A stretch of 64,000 nucleotides of DNA from Ensifer sp. IC3342 (GTDB lineage: Bacteria > Pseudomonadota > Alphaproteobacteria > Rhizobiales > Rhizobiaceae): the NCBI RefSeq assembly GCF_020193655.1, contig NZ_JADYVE010000001.1, positions 1,653,111 to 1,717,110 on the forward strand, read 5' to 3'. The notes under the pieces are model-generated. The model ran no database searches, had not been told where the DNA came from, and saw only the letters and a list, made by a program, of their open reading frames with translations. The position numbers were made by a program, and so were the translations under genes. This document shows positions 51,505-62,113 of the stretch, in pieces. The number at the start of each line of letters is the position of its first letter. The first letter of the stretch is position 1.

Positions 51505-52424
51505 TGGGCATGGTTGAAGCAATCCTGTTGAGCGTCATCACGGCGGCGACGCCGCTCGTCCTTGCCGCTGCGGGCGAACTTGTCGCAGAGCGATCCGGCG
51601 TCCTCAATCTCGGTGTCGAGGGCATGATGATCATGGGCGCCGTCAGCGCCTTTGCCGTGACGCAGCTCAGTGGATCGCCCTATATCGGCCTGCTTGCTGG
51701 CATCGCCTGCGGGGCGCTTTTTTCGCTCCTTTTTGCCTTTCTTACGCTGACACTTGTCGCCAATCAGGTGGCGACGGGCCTGGCGTTGACGCTGCTGGGG
51801 CTTGGCGTCTCCGGTATGCTCGGCGAGAGTTTCCTCGGGATGCAAGGGATCAAGCTTCAACCGATCGCGATACCGCTCCTCTCCGAGATTCCGTTTCTCG
51901 GGCCGTTGCTGTTTCGACAGGACGCCATTTTCTATCTGTCGATCGGAGTCGTTTGCGGTATGCATTGGTTCTTGTTTCGGAGCCGGGCGGGCCTGAAGTT
52001 GCGCGCCGTCGGCGACAGTCACGCCTCTGCCCATGCGCTCGGCGTCGATGTCATCAGAACGCGCTATCTGGCCGTCTTGTTCGGCGGTGCCTGCGCCGGT
52101 CTCGCCGGTGCGCAGCTGTCACTTGTCTATACGCCGCAATGGGTAGAAAACATGTCGGCGGGGCGCGGCTGGATCGCGCTTGCCCTGGTGGTCTTCGCGT
52201 CCTGGCGCCCGTGGCGCGTCGTCGCCGGCGGATATCTGTTCGGGGCGGTTTCGATCAGCCAGCTCCACGCACAGGCTTTCGGCATCGGCATTCCGTCGCA
52301 GTTCCTTTCTTCGCTTCCCTATGTTGCGACGATTGTCGTACTTATCCTTATCTCACACAACCGGCGCATGACCCTGATCAACACGCCGGCATCGCTCGGA
52401 AAACCGTTTGTGCCGGACCGGTGA
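51504..52424 (+). CDS. ABC transporter permease (nucleoside/BMP-type), second
   Basis: A 306-residue permease of the same superfamily: AAGELVAERSGVLNLGVEGMM at the N-terminus, GLALTLLGLGVSGMLGESFLG, and FGGACAGLAGAQLSLVYTPQW. GGGAG sits 7 bases before ATG 51504, which overlaps the stop of the first permease. A 44-base gap separates it from the binding-protein gene. Confidence 0.85.
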   Translation: MGMVEAILLSVITAATPLVLAAAGELVAERSGVLNLGVEGMMIMGAVSAFAVTQLSGSPYIGLLAGIACGALFSLLFAFLTLTLVANQVATGLALTLLGLGVSGMLGESFLGMQGIKLQPIAIPLLSEIPFLGPLLFRQDAIFYLSIGVVCGMHWFLFRSRAGLKLRAVGDSHASAHALGVDVIRTRYLAVLFGGACAGLAGAQLSLVYTPQWVENMSAGRGWIALALVVFASWRPWRVVAGGYLFGAVSISQLHAQAFGIGIPSQFLSSLPYVATIVVLILISHNRRMTLINTPASLGKPFVPDR

Positions 52425-52468
52425 ACAACAACAAACCAGACGGAACTTCTCAACCGACAGAGGTAAAA

Positions 52469-53539
52469 ATGAAAAAACTACTGCTCGCCCTCGCAACCAC
52501 TACTGCCGTGCTCGGCTTCACGCCGGCGGCAAGTGCCCAGGAAAAGGCCAAGATCTGCTTCGTCTATGTTGGCTCCAAGACCGATGGCGGCTGGACGCAG
52601 GCGCATGACCTCGGTCGTCAGCAGCTCGAAAAGGAACTTGGCGACAAGATCGAGACGCAGTTTCTCGAAAACGTGCCGGAAGGCCCTGACGCTGAGCGCG
52701 CCATCGAACGGCTGGCGCGTTCGGGCTGTGGGCTGATCTTCACGACGTCGTTCGGCTTCATGGACGCGACGATCAAGATCGCGCAAAAGTTCCCCGACGT
52801 GAAGTTCGAACACGCAACCGGCTATAAGACCGCTCCGAACGTCGCGACCTACAATAGCCGCTTCTACGAAGGCCGCTACATTCAGGGCCAGATCGCAGCG
52901 AAGCTTTCGCAGAAGGGCGTCGCCGGCTACATCGCTTCGTTCCCGATCCCGGAAGTCGTGATGGGCATCAACTCCTTCGTGATCGGCGCCCGCTCGGTCA
53001 ATCCGGACTTCAAGATCAAGGTCGTATGGGCGAACACCTGGTTCGACCCCGGCAAGGAGGCCGACGCTGCCAAGGCGCTGGTCGACCAGGGCGTCGATAT
53101 TCTGACGCAGCACACCGACACGACTGCGCCCATGCAGGTCGCTGCCGAGCGCGGCATCAAGGCGTTCGGACAGGCATCCGATATGATTGCGGCAGGCCCT
53201 CAGACGCAGCTGACGGCCATCGTCGACACCTGGGGAGCCTACTATGTGAAGCGCACACAGGCCTTCCTCGACGGAAAGTGGGAAACGACGTCGAGCTGGG
53301 ATGGGTTGAAGGACGGCATCTTGACGATGGCGCCCTACACCAACATGCCTGATGACGTGAAGGCGATGGCCGAGGCAACCGAGGCCAAGATCAAATCCGG
53401 TGAATTGAAGCCTTTCACCGGTCCGCTCAACAAGCAGGACGGTAGCGCCTGGCTGAAGGCGGGTGAAAGCTCCGATGACGCCACGCTACTCGGCATGAAC
53501 TTCTACGTTGAAGGCGTCGACGACAAGCTGCCGCAATAA
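52469..53539 (+). CDS. BMP-family periplasmic substrate-binding protein
   Basis: A 356-residue protein. A signal peptide ends at ASA-QEK (about residue 24) without a lipobox cysteine, so it is a soluble periplasmic protein rather than a lipoprotein. The BMP/PnrA family features are VGSKTDGGWTQAHDLGRQQL, FTTSFGFMDATIKIAQKFPDV and HATGYKTAPNVATYNSRFYEGRYIQG. Relatives bind purine nucleosides. It completes the importer cassette. A copy of the palindromic repeat follows 12 bases after the stop. Confidence 0.9.
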   Translation: MKKLLLALATTTAVLGFTPAASAQEKAKICFVYVGSKTDGGWTQAHDLGRQQLEKELGDKIETQFLENVPEGPDAERAIERLARSGCGLIFTTSFGFMDATIKIAQKFPDVKFEHATGYKTAPNVATYNSRFYEGRYIQGQIAAKLSQKGVAGYIASFPIPEVVMGINSFVIGARSVNPDFKIKVVWANTWFDPGKEADAAKALVDQGVDILTQHTDTTAPMQVAAERGIKAFGQASDMIAAGPQTQLTAIVDTWGAYYVKRTQAFLDGKWETTSSWDGLKDGILTMAPYTNMPDDVKAMAEATEAKIKSGELKPFTGPLNKQDGSAWLKAGESSDDATLLGMNFYVEGVDDKLPQ

Positions 53540-53551
53540 GCGGCCAAACCC

Positions 53552-53618
53552 TGCTCTACAGCGCCGCGCGTCTTTTTAGACGCACAAAGGTCGCTGTAGC
53601 ACATTGAATTGCTGCATG
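53552..53618 (-). repeat. Palindromic intergenic repeat, copy 2
   Basis: The reverse complement of these 67 bases matches 46788-46855 closely (shared core GTGCTACAGCGACCTTTGTG). The internal hairpin GCGTCT-TTTT-AGACGC may also end transcription of the importer operon. The rest of 53619-53906 contains no gene. Confidence 0.75.
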
Positions 53619-53906
53619 TTTTTGTCCTTGAATCGGCTACGATGTATGGAACATGCAGCAGGCGGTAACGTCATCGCGCTTTAGTGCCGGCAAACCCTGC
53701 GTCGCCACGCGGGGTTTGCCAATTTGGGCGATCGTCACAGGTGCGACAAACCGCCCTTCGCAATGATGTCGGACCGACTTTGAGGAATCGCTTAATCGAA
53801 CTAGAGTTGAATTACTTTTGCGCCGTGGACGAAGATGGCGGTTGAACGCCACCCACCAAATGACGAGCGCGGCCTCCGCGGAGGTATTCTTGGGAGGGGG
53901 AACGGG

Positions 53907-54653
53907 TTGAGCAAGAGCCTGTTTGAAACTGTGATATCCGGCGCACCGAAGCGCACGAGCCATGCGCAAGTGGTGGACCAACTCGGAAAAGCAATCGTTT
54001 CAGGGGAATTCCCGGTCGGCAGCATTCTGCCCGGCGACCCGGAACTGGCGGCTCGCTTCAGGGTTTCAAGGACCGTTCTGCGCGAAGCGATGAAAACCCT
54101 GGCGGCCAAGGGACTTGTGGTGCCGCGCGCCCGGATCGGCACGCGTGTGAGGCCGAGAAAAGACTGGAATCTCTTCGACAGCGACATCCTGAACTGGCAT
54201 TTTGTAGCCGGCGTTGACGACGAGTTCCTGTACCACCTCAGTGAGGTGCGGCTTGCGTTCGAGCCGCATGCCGCGGCGCTGGCTGCGCGAAACGCAACCG
54301 ATGCGGAGATCGCTGGCATGATGCGCCTTGCCGTTGCTATGGGCGACGCGAATCATACCGCGGAAAGCCTCGCCGTTGCCGACCTCAAGTTCCATCTTTC
54401 CGTTCTGGACGCATCCGGAAACCCCTTCCTGCGAACGGTCGGCGGCTTGATCGAGGCGGCACTCGTTGGCGTATTCAAGTTGAGCTCGCCCACCGCCGAA
54501 AAAAGCGGCATTGACGAAGTTGCCCGCAACCACATTCGAATCGTCGAGGAAATCGGGAAAAGGGACGAGGCTGGCGCGCGTTTGGCGATGGAATATGTCA
54601 TCAAGGTTGGGCGCGACCGCGTTCGACAGGCCCTGCACGCGGATACCGCATGA
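53907..54653 (+). CDS. FadR/GntR-family transcriptional regulator
   Basis: A 248-residue regulator. The N-terminal winged helix-turn-helix reads GDPELAARFRVSRTVLREAMKTL (about residues 43-65). The C-terminal FCD ligand-binding domain has RLAFEPHAAALAA, LKFHLSVLDASGNPFL and NHIRIVEEIGKRD, with the metal-binding Asp/His residues typical of sugar-acid or carboxylate sensors. The start is TTG 53907 with GGAGG about 9 bases upstream; ATG 53835 is also in frame. The effector is unknown; it follows the nucleoside-type importer. Confidence 0.8.
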   Translation: MSKSLFETVISGAPKRTSHAQVVDQLGKAIVSGEFPVGSILPGDPELAARFRVSRTVLREAMKTLAAKGLVVPRARIGTRVRPRKDWNLFDSDILNWHFVAGVDDEFLYHLSEVRLAFEPHAAALAARNATDAEIAGMMRLAVAMGDANHTAESLAVADLKFHLSVLDASGNPFLRTVGGLIEAALVGVFKLSSPTAEKSGIDEVARNHIRIVEEIGKRDEAGARLAMEYVIKVGRDRVRQALHADTA

Positions 54654-54772
54654 GGCCGACTGTCGCTCGCCACGAAATTGTAGCGTGACCTTGCCCGATC
54701 TCCGCGCGTGGCCTATCTGGGAAGTGGTCGTTCCGTGCGGCGCGGCCTTGCATCAACGGCGACCTGGAGACC

Positions 54773-56065
54773 ATGTCCGAGATTTTTGTAATTTTCGCTT
54801 TGCTTTTGATCAACGCTTTCTTTGCGCTCTCGGAAATGGCAATCGTCTCGGCAAGCAAACCGCTGCTTCGCCAAATGGTCAAACAGGGAAATCGACGGGC
54901 GGAGGCCGCACTGAAGCTGGCCGAGGATCCCGGAAAGTTCCTCTCCACGGTGCAGGTCGGTATTACCCTTGTAGGCATCCTGGCGGGTGCCTATGGCGGC
55001 GCAACGATCGCCGCCAAGATAGCGCCGTTCTTCGATGAGGTGGCTTGGATCCGCCCCTACGGCCACACCGTCGCCGTCGGTCTGGTCGTGACACTCATCA
55101 CCTTCCTTTCGGTGGTCATTGGCGAACTCATCCCGAAACAGCTTGCGCTCAGGAATTCCGAGGCGCTTGCGATGTTCGTTGCAACACCGATGACGTTGCT
55201 CTCCCGCATTGCGGCACCCGTCGTATATCTTTTCGAGACCACCGCTGCAGTGGCCATGCGCCTGTTCGGCATGCGCCCGGACGATCCTGACCACGTGACG
55301 GAAGAAGAAGTTCAGGCGATCATGGCGGAGGGCGTCGAAAGCGGCGCAATCGAAAAGACCGAGCATGAAATGCTCCGCCGGATCATTCGGCTTGGCGACC
55401 GCAACGTAAAGTCAATCATGACTCACCGGACGGAGATGCGCTTCATCGACGCCAATGACGATCTCGCAACCATCCGGCGCAAGGTCCGGGAGTTCGGTCA
55501 CTCTCGCTATCCCGTCGTGGACGGTCCCACAGGCGACGTTCTCGGTGCGATTCTCGCCAAGGAGGTTCTGAACATCCCGGCAAACGCCTCCTTCAATCTG
55601 CGTGGCCACATTCGCGAAATCCTGACCTTGCCGGAGACCGCCTCGTGCCTGAAGGCGCTCGATGGATTCAAGACAACCAGCATCGATATGGCGATGATCG
55701 TTGACGAGTACGGCAGCACGGAAGGAATCATCACGACGGCTGATATCTTGGAGGCGATCGTCGGCGTGCTGCCGTCGAACTACGATGATATTGAGCATGC
55801 GCTCATCCGGGTCCGCGAAGACGGCAGCTATATGGTCGACGGGCGCACACCGATCGACGAGATCCATCTGGCAATTGGCATCGAAGGCATCGATGCGGAT
55901 GGCAATTTCGAAACGATCGCGGGTTTTCTCGTTCAGCAGTTGCGCAAGACGCCGGAGGAAGGCGACATCGCAGAGGCGCATGGTTACCGTTTCGAGGTTG
56001 TCGACATGGACGGGCGCCGGATCGACAAGATTCTCGTCTCCCGCTGCGTTGACGATGCAGCCTGA
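54773..56065 (+). CDS. CNNM/CBS-domain membrane protein (CorC/HlyC family)
   Basis: A 430-residue protein. The N-terminal DUF21/CNNM membrane domain covers about residues 1-180 with SEMAIVSASKPLLRQMV and GELIPKQLALRNSE. A pair of CBS domains follows (about 200-325, VKSIMTHRTEMRFI, MAMIVDEYGSTEGIIT), then a CorC_HlyC domain at the C-terminus. Proteins of this layout are linked to magnesium/cobalt transport. GGAG sits 5 bases before the ATG. A hairpin at 56091-56115 lies after the gene. Confidence 0.9.
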   Translation: MSEIFVIFALLLINAFFALSEMAIVSASKPLLRQMVKQGNRRAEAALKLAEDPGKFLSTVQVGITLVGILAGAYGGATIAAKIAPFFDEVAWIRPYGHTVAVGLVVTLITFLSVVIGELIPKQLALRNSEALAMFVATPMTLLSRIAAPVVYLFETTAAVAMRLFGMRPDDPDHVTEEEVQAIMAEGVESGAIEKTEHEMLRRIIRLGDRNVKSIMTHRTEMRFIDANDDLATIRRKVREFGHSRYPVVDGPTGDVLGAILAKEVLNIPANASFNLRGHIREILTLPETASCLKALDGFKTTSIDMAMIVDEYGSTEGIITTADILEAIVGVLPSNYDDIEHALIRVREDGSYMVDGRTPIDEIHLAIGIEGIDADGNFETIAGFLVQQLRKTPEEGDIAEAHGYRFEVVDMDGRRIDKILVSRCVDDAA

Positions 56066-56090
56066 CGCGAAGCACATCGCCAAACAAGCA

Positions 56091-56115
56091 AAAGGCCGGG
56101 CGATACCCGACCTTT
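56091..56115 (+). terminator. Stem-loop after the CBS-domain gene
   Basis: AAAGG-C-CGGG, loop CGATA, CCCG-A-CCTTT forms a 10-pair stem with one mismatch, 25 bases after the stop and between convergent genes. There is no T-run, so the terminator call is tentative. Confidence 0.5.
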
Positions 56116-56260
56116 CCTCAAACTGTCCTGGCGCCTGCTAGTCCATCCGTAGTCAGCCGTCGGGACAGATCATTGAGTGATTTCTTGCTATACGCTTTCC
56201 ATGTCTGTCGTATGACAGGGCGGCGGGGAGAGCTCGACTTCGCGGGCTGGCTGGCCCCGT

Positions 56261-57472
56261 TCAGCGCAGCCGCAGGACGTTGCATGGATCGCCGCTTGAA
56301 GCGACTGCGGCATGCGGCGCGCGAACGACGAGTCCATCGGACTGCGCGAAAACATTCATCATCGAGGAATCCTGACGCGCGAACGGATGGGCGACGAGCG
56401 AGCCGTCAGGCTCGACCGTCAGTCGGGCGCGGACATAGTCCTGGCGACGGTCGTTGGCCGGCAACGGGGTCGCAAGCCGTGCCGTCGTCATTCGCGAACG
56501 GGACGGTAGATGTGCCAGGTGCCGCGTCAGCGGTTCGAGAAAGAGCAGTGCGCACACGAGGCTCGAGACCGGATTGCCCGGTAAGCCGAGGACGGTCATG
56601 CCGGAGAGCTCGCCAACCATCAGCGGCTTGCCAGGGCGCATGGCGATGCGCCAGAAATCCAGCACCATGCCGCGCGATAGAAGCGTCGATTGAACGAGGT
56701 CATGATCGCCGACGGAGGCTCCGCCGAGCGTCACCAGCACGTCCGCCCCGGCGGCTTGAGCCTCGGTGACAGCAGCCGAAATTGCCGCCTCGTCATCCGA
56801 CACGATGCCAAGATCAAGGACTTCGCCGCCGTTTTCGCGTGCAATGGCGGCCACGCCATAAGTGTTCGATGCGATGATCTGGTCCGCACCGGGGGAACTT
56901 CCCGGTGGCAATAACTCGTCCCCTGTGGCGATGATAGCAATCTTCGGTCTCTCGAACACCAGCAGGCTTTCATGGCTCATGCCTGCGGCGAGCGTCAGTC
57001 GCCCGGCGTCGAGCACGCTGCCTGCTGCCAGCCCGATGTCGCCCTCTGCGAAATCCTGCCCCGCAAGCCGGATATGACGACCCTTTGCCGGGGCAAACAG
57101 CGTGCGGATTTTTCCGCCCGAAAGCTTTTCGGTGTCCTCCTGGATGATGACGGTGTCCGCACCGGGGGGCAGGGGGGCGCCAGTAAAGATGCGAACGGCT
57201 TCGCCGGCACGAACCTCTCCCCGAAATCCATGTCCCGCAGCCGACTGGCCGATCACGACGAGCTGCGCGCCTATGTTGACGATATCCTCGTGGCGAACCG
57301 CGTAGCCGTCCATCGCCGAATTGTCGAAAGCGGGGTGCGTGACCAGTGCAGTGATATCCTCAGCCAGCACACGACCGAAGCAATCGTGCAGGGCGAGCCT
57401 TTCCGTCCGCCGGTGCGGGCGAGCTTTGTCAATTACCCTGGCGAGTGCGTCCTCAACCGAAAGCAGGGACAT
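56261..57472 (-). CDS. moeA: Molybdopterin molybdenumtransferase
   Basis: A 403-residue MoeA, which inserts molybdenum into adenylated molybdopterin. Motifs in order: AFDNSAMDGYAV, RIFTGAPLPPGADTVI, IIATGDELL, VTLGGASVGDHDLV, AMRPGKPLMVG and LGLPGNPVSSLV. It is the full family length. Its ATG overlaps the moaC stop (TAATG), making it the last of the trp-moa run. Confidence 0.95.
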   Translation of the reverse strand: MSLLSVEDALARVIDKARPHRRTERLALHDCFGRVLAEDITALVTHPAFDNSAMDGYAVRHEDIVNIGAQLVVIGQSAAGHGFRGEVRAGEAVRIFTGAPLPPGADTVIIQEDTEKLSGGKIRTLFAPAKGRHIRLAGQDFAEGDIGLAAGSVLDAGRLTLAAGMSHESLLVFERPKIAIIATGDELLPPGSSPGADQIIASNTYGVAAIARENGGEVLDLGIVSDDEAAISAAVTEAQAAGADVLVTLGGASVGDHDLVQSTLLSRGMVLDFWRIAMRPGKPLMVGELSGMTVLGLPGNPVSSLVCALLFLEPLTRHLAHLPSRSRMTTARLATPLPANDRRQDYVRARLTVEPDGSLVAHPFARQDSSMMNVFAQSDGLVVRAPHAAVASSGDPCNVLRLR

Positions 57473-57966
57473 TAGCGGTTGTCTCCTTGGCGCCGGTAGT
57501 CGCCGGAACGCCCACCCGATTTGCTGACCAGCCGAACGCCACCGATCTCCATTTCGCGATCCGCAGCCTTCGCCATGTCGTATATCGTCAGGCAGGCGAT
57601 GCTGACGGCGGTAAGGGCCTCCATCTCGACGCCCGTCCGCCCCGTCAGCTTGGCCATCGCCTCGACGCGGAGTCCCGGCAGGGCGTCGTCCGGCACGATA
57701 TCTACCGAAACCTTCGTCAGCATCAGGGGATGGCAGAGCGGGATGAGACTCGACGTCTGTTTAGCGGCCATGATCCCGGCAAGCCGCGCGGTGCCGATGA
57801 CATCGCCTTTCTTGGCATTGCCCTCAAGGATCAGCGCGAGAGTTTCGGAGCGCATTCGCACATAGCCTTCGGCGACGGCGATGCGCACGGTCTCGGTCTT
57901 GTCGCCGACGTCGACCATGTTGGCTTCGCCGGCACTGTCGATGTGGGTGAGGGACGGACCGCTCAT
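57472..57966 (-). CDS. moaC: Cyclic pyranopterin monophosphate synthase
   Basis: A 164-residue MoaC, acting with MoaA in the first step of molybdenum cofactor synthesis. Signature segments are [38 protein letters not shown] and [21 protein letters not shown]. The start at 57966 overlaps the trpC stop (TAATG), and its own stop overlaps moeA the same way, so it is translationally coupled to both. Confidence 0.95.
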   Translation of the reverse strand: MSGPSLTHIDSAGEANMVDVGDKTETVRIAVAEGYVRMRSETLALILEGNAKKGDVIGTARLAGIMAAKQTSSLIPLCHPLMLTKVSVDIVPDDALPGLRVEAMAKLTGRTGVEMEALTAVSIACLTIYDMAKAADREMEIGGVRLVSKSGGRSGDYRRQGDNR

Positions 57967-58781
57967 TACTCTGCCGCCAATACGCTTCCGGAGCCCGTCA
58001 GCAGTGCCCGCGTCGCTGCCTCGACATCGTCCTTTCTCATCAGGCTCTCGCCCACAAGAAAGGTAGTGATGCCGCTTCGCTGCAATCGCCGGCAATCCTC
58101 ATGGGTAAAGATGCCGCTTTCACCGACGAGAAGCCGGTCCGACGGAACCATCGGCGCGAGTTGTTCGGACACGGCGAGATCGACTTCGAATGTCCTGAGA
58201 TTGCGATTGTTGATGCCGACGAGCGGGGAGGTCAACGTAAGCGCCCGTTCCATCTCCCGGGCGTCATGCACTTCGATGAGTACATCCATGCCGAGCGCAA
58301 GGGCCGAGTCCTCTAGGCGGCGCGCATCATCGTCGCTCAGGGACGCCATGATCAACAGGATACAGTCGGCCCCCCAGGCTCGCGCTTCGAACACCTGATA
58401 CGGGTCGAACATGAAGTCTTTGCGCAGTGCCGGCAGCGCACACGCGGCTCGCGCCGCCGTCAGGAACTCGGGCGCGCCCTGGAAGCTCGGCTTGTCGGTC
58501 AAAACGGAGAGGCAAGCTGCCCCGCCGGCCGCATAGGCCTTGGCAAGCGCCGGGGGATCGAAGTCGGGACGGATCAGCCCTTTCGAAGGGCTTGCCTTCT
58601 TGATCTCGGCGACCAAGCCGAATTCGCCTTTCTCGCGGCGCGAGGCGAGGGCGGCGTGGAAGCCCCGCGGCAGCGGTTGATCCGCGATCCGCGCCTTCAG
58701 GTCCTCAAGCGGAACGCTCAGCTTCGCTGAGGCGATCTCGTCGCGCTTGTAGGCTTCGATTTTGCGCAGGATATCCGTCAT
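57966..58781 (-). CDS. trpC: Indole-3-glycerol phosphate synthase
   Basis: A 271-residue TIM-barrel enzyme of tryptophan synthesis. Visible features: [11 protein letters not shown] (phosphate/substrate Lys and Ser), [12 protein letters not shown] (catalytic Lys), [13 protein letters not shown] and [11 protein letters not shown] 58781 has AGGAG 9 bases upstream; other in-frame ATGs precede it. It lies 13 bases after trpD and is coupled to moaC. Confidence 0.95.
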   Translation of the reverse strand: MTDILRKIEAYKRDEIASAKLSVPLEDLKARIADQPLPRGFHAALASRREKGEFGLVAEIKKASPSKGLIRPDFDPPALAKAYAAGGAACLSVLTDKPSFQGAPEFLTAARAACALPALRKDFMFDPYQVFEARAWGADCILLIMASLSDDDARRLEDSALALGMDVLIEVHDAREMERALTLTSPLVGINNRNLRTFEVDLAVSEQLAPMVPSDRLLVGESGIFTHEDCRRLQRSGITTFLVGESLMRKDDVEAATRALLTGSGSVLAAE

Positions 58782-58794
58782 GCCCATCTTCTCC

Positions 58795-59808
58795 TCAAGC
58801 GGCATTGGAGACGCTGATCAGCCGCTGCAGGGCAGTCTTCGCCGCACCGCTCGAGAGCGATTGCCGGGCGAGCGCCATGCCTTCGGTGAGGTCTTTGGCG
58901 CGCCCCGCTATCATCAATGAAGCGGCGGCGTTCGCAAGCGAAATGTCCCGATAGGCATTCTCCGCGCCGTCGAGGACGGCCTGCAGTGCAACGGCGTTGT
59001 GCGCTCCATCGCCGCCTTTCAAGGCCTCGAGGGTGGCGGTCGGAAGGCCGAAATCGGCCGGCGTCAACTCGAAGCTCGTGATCTTGCCGTCCTCAAGCGC
59101 GGCGACTTTGGTGACGCCGGTCGTCGTGATTTCGTCGAGTCCTTCCCCGTGGACCACCCAGACGTTCTCCGAGCCGAGATCGCGCAGAACTTCGGCAAGC
59201 GGGTCCACCCACTGCGGCGCATAGACGCCGACGAGCTGCCGCTTGACGCCGGCCGGATTCGAAAGTGGGCCGAGCAGATTGAAGATCGTTCTTGTGCCGA
59301 GTTCGACCCGTGTCGGGCCGACATGCCGCATCGCGGAATGATGCTGTTGGGCGAACATGAAGCCGACACCGGCCTCGCTGATGCAGCGCGCGATCGCTTC
59401 GGGTCCGATATCGAGTTTGACACCCAGGCAAGACAGCGCGTCGGCCGTACCGGATTTCGAACTCAGCGCCCGGTTGCCGTGCTTGGCGACGGGGACGCCG
59501 GCGCCGGCGACGATCAGCGAAGCGAGCGTCGAGATGTTGTAGGTGCCGGCCCCATCACCACCCGTGCCGACGATGTCGATCGCACCTTCCGGGGCCACGA
59601 CCGGCAGCATGCGTGCGCGCATCGCGCCAACCGCCCCGACGATTTCGTCGACGGTTTCGCCGCGCACCCGAAGCGCCATCAGGAAGCCGCCGATTTGCGA
59701 AGGCGTCGCAGCTCCGGACATGATGATCTCGAAGGCGGCCCGTGCGTCTTCCCGATTGAGTGCCTCGCGAGTTGCCACTTTCGCGACGAACGGCTTCAAA
59801 TCACTCAT
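58795..59808 (-). CDS. trpD: Anthranilate phosphoribosyltransferase
   Basis: A 337-residue TrpD. The PRPP loop GTGGDG is at 81-86, followed by [25 protein letters not shown], and [34 protein letters not shown], all diagnostic. ATG 59808 has GGGGGA about 8 bases upstream. It is 34 bases after the ppiD stop and immediately before trpC. Confidence 0.95.
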   Translation of the reverse strand: MSDLKPFVAKVATREALNREDARAAFEIIMSGAATPSQIGGFLMALRVRGETVDEIVGAVGAMRARMLPVVAPEGAIDIVGTGGDGAGTYNISTLASLIVAGAGVPVAKHGNRALSSKSGTADALSCLGVKLDIGPEAIARCISEAGVGFMFAQQHHSAMRHVGPTRVELGTRTIFNLLGPLSNPAGVKRQLVGVYAPQWVDPLAEVLRDLGSENVWVVHGEGLDEITTTGVTKVAALEDGKITSFELTPADFGLPTATLEALKGGDGAHNAVALQAVLDGAENAYRDISLANAAASLMIAGRAKDLTEGMALARQSLSSGAAKTALQRLISVSNAA

Positions 59809-59842
59809 GAGTTCGTCCCCCTGTCCGTCAGCGTCTTGTCCA

Positions 59843-61735
59843 TCAGCGTTGCGCCAATGCGGTCCCGGCGAGTGTCTGGTTGATCGCCACACCGTAAGCC
59901 GTCTGCAACGTGGAGACCATCTGATCGAGAATGTCGTCTCCGCTCCCGCGCGCGATGGCCTCGATTTGACGGCTGTCGTTGTCGAGGACGTTCGCGGGAT
60001 CGCTGTCGTCGACAGCCGTTACCTGAAGGAGGACCTGCCCTTCTCCGCCGATGCCCGGTGCGTTGGCAACATGGCCGTTGGCGCCGCCAAAGGCGGCCGC
60101 GACGGCGGCTGGGCTCAACGCAGCATCTTCGGTCGAGCGGGTCAGGCCGGCTTTCGTTTCAACGACGAGGCCAAGCTCGCTCGCTATGTCGGCAAGCTTT
60201 GCGCCCTTCTCGATGCGTTGCTTGAGTTCTGCCGCCTTGGTGGCAAGCGCCGCTCGCTGCTGTTCGGCAGTCCAGTCTGCCGCTACCTCATCGCGAACCT
60301 CGTCCAGCGTGCGGTCGCGGGCGGGGATGACCTCTTCGAGATCGAACCACGCAGAGCCGTCACGGCCGATGTTGACGGAAAGCGTGTCGAGCCCCACTTC
60401 CGCTTTGAAGACATCCTGAAGAAGCGCGCGCGGCTCCGGAAGCCCCTGGACCTCATCGCCGTTCTGGTCCTTGCCCGTGGCGTCGATCGCGTCGATCGTG
60501 ACGAGCTTCAGTTTCATTTGATCGGCCACTTGCTTGACCGTGGCGCCGGCGGCGCGCTCGTCCTCGATCCGGTCGTGAAGGTTGACGACCTCTTCTCGCG
60601 CGGCCGAAAGGGCGATTTCCTTCCGCAGTTCCTCCTTCACCTCGTCGAAGCTGCGTGTGGTTTCCGGTTTGATGTTGGTTACGCGCAGAATAACCGGGCC
60701 GAACGCACCTTCCACAACCGGCGTGACACCTCCCTCCGCCGGAACGGCGAAAGCGGCATCGGCGATCTTCGCGTCGGGCATGCGCTCCTTCGTGAATTCG
60801 CCGAGGAGAACGTCTGCCGCGGTCTTGCCCCGGGCCTTGACCAGATCGTCGAAGGAGGTGCCAGCGGAGAGCTTGGTTGCCGCAGCGTCTGCCGCCTCAC
60901 GCGAAGGGAAGGCGAGCTGTTCGACGGTTCTCGTTGCCGCCGAGCGGAAGCTTTCCTTGCGCTTCTCGTAGTCCGCGCGCAACTCCTCTTCGGACACGGT
61001 CTCGGTCGCGACCAGATCTTCCGGCTCCAGCTTGATATAGCTGAACTTGCGATATTCCGGAGCGCGATAGTTCGCCTTGTGGCTTTCGAACCAGGGTGCC
61101 AGCACGTCGTCGCCCGGCGCCTTCACCGCATCGATATTCGCATTCGACAGCAGCAGGTAGTCGATCGAGCGCTTCTCGTGGCGATATTTGCTGACGGCGT
61201 CGGCCAGTACCTTGGGAGCGGTGTATCCGTCGGAAAGCGCATCGACGATCTGAGACCGGACCGCAACCTGGCTGCGGTTGTTGATGTAGTCTTGCTCACT
61301 CAGACCCGCGTTGCGCAATACGCTCGAGAAAGTCAGCCGATCGAACTGGCCGTTGACGCTGTGGAAGGCCGGATCCTCGCCGATGAGCTTCGCAAGCCGA
61401 TCCTCGGAGAGGCCAAGGTTCATATCTTGCGCGAGCTGATCGAGCGCGGCACCGGCGACCAGCTGAGAGTAGACCTGCGACTCGATGCCGAAGGCACGGG
61501 CCTGCTGGCGCGTCAGCGGCGTTCCGAGCTGCCTCGAAAGCAGGCTCAGTTGGCGCTCGTATGCCAGGCGAAAGTCGCTCGGAGAGACCTTTATATCACC
61601 GACCGTCACCACCGCGTTGGGAGTGCTTGCTACCATCAACGTCTGGCCGCCCCATACCATGAACGACATGACGAGAATGGCCATCAGGCCTTTGACGATC
61701 CATGTCTGGGAAGCTTTTCTCAGCGATTCGAGCAT
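59843..61735 (-). CDS. ppiD: Peptidyl-prolyl cis-trans isomerase D (SurA-N/PpiC domain)
   Basis: A 630-residue membrane-anchored periplasmic chaperone/isomerase. The N-terminal helix ([19 protein letters not shown]) is the membrane anchor. SurA-N-like chaperone segments follow ([20 protein letters not shown]), a degenerate parvulin domain sits mid-protein ([20 protein letters not shown] and [10 protein letters not shown]), and the C-terminus is a long helical domain. It helps fold outer-membrane and secreted proteins. The start is ATG 61735; a longer frame upstream lacks signals. Confidence 0.9.
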   Translation of the reverse strand: MLESLRKASQTWIVKGLMAILVMSFMVWGGQTLMVASTPNAVVTVGDIKVSPSDFRLAYERQLSLLSRQLGTPLTRQQARAFGIESQVYSQLVAGAALDQLAQDMNLGLSEDRLAKLIGEDPAFHSVNGQFDRLTFSSVLRNAGLSEQDYINNRSQVAVRSQIVDALSDGYTAPKVLADAVSKYRHEKRSIDYLLLSNANIDAVKAPGDDVLAPWFESHKANYRAPEYRKFSYIKLEPEDLVATETVSEEELRADYEKRKESFRSAATRTVEQLAFPSREAADAAATKLSAGTSFDDLVKARGKTAADVLLGEFTKERMPDAKIADAAFAVPAEGGVTPVVEGAFGPVILRVTNIKPETTRSFDEVKEELRKEIALSAAREEVVNLHDRIEDERAAGATVKQVADQMKLKLVTIDAIDATGKDQNGDEVQGLPEPRALLQDVFKAEVGLDTLSVNIGRDGSAWFDLEEVIPARDRTLDEVRDEVAADWTAEQQRAALATKAAELKQRIEKGAKLADIASELGLVVETKAGLTRSTEDAALSPAAVAAAFGGANGHVANAPGIGGEGQVLLQVTAVDDSDPANVLDNDSRQIEAIARGSGDDILDQMVSTLQTAYGVAINQTLAGTALAQR

Positions 61736-62113
61736 AGGGGCAGAAACCTTGTTGTAGTACGGTGGCGTTACGCCAAAACGAATTCGTTCCTTAGAACAAA
61801 CCAAACAGGAATTGAAGGGCGCTTCGCGGCAAATTGCGACACCTCCGTTCGGGCCGCCGGGCATTTATTGCTTGCCGGAGGTTTTGCCGCGCACAGCGTC
61901 CAGCGACGTTCTCGTCCGTTCGGAAAATTACGGAGCCTGGCGAGATGCGACGCGAACAAGAAAGGCGATGTCGGATTCGTTAGCCGGCAATAGAAATCAA
62001 TCTGCGAAATTGTCAGTTTCGAGCGCATAACGCATCGCGACGAAACGGGAATCCTGTGCTCGATAATAGGGTAAACTACCCTGGTTCCAGTGGCCGCTAC
62101 GGGAAATCATGCC
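61736..62113. other. Intergenic region between divergent ppiD and Na/Pi cotransporter genes
   Basis: 378 bases without a supported gene on either strand. It should hold the promoters of both divergent genes, but I see no motif that I can defend. Confidence 0.5.

Noticed and set aside
50455..51522. 355-codon minus-strand open frame
   Set aside because: Shadow of the ABC permease gene: His/Arg/Glu-rich low-complexity product with no ribosome site.
59543..61993. 816-codon plus-strand open frame
   Set aside because: It is antisense to trpD and ppiD, which have full family motifs. Its residues are Arg/Asp-rich shadow composition with no domains.
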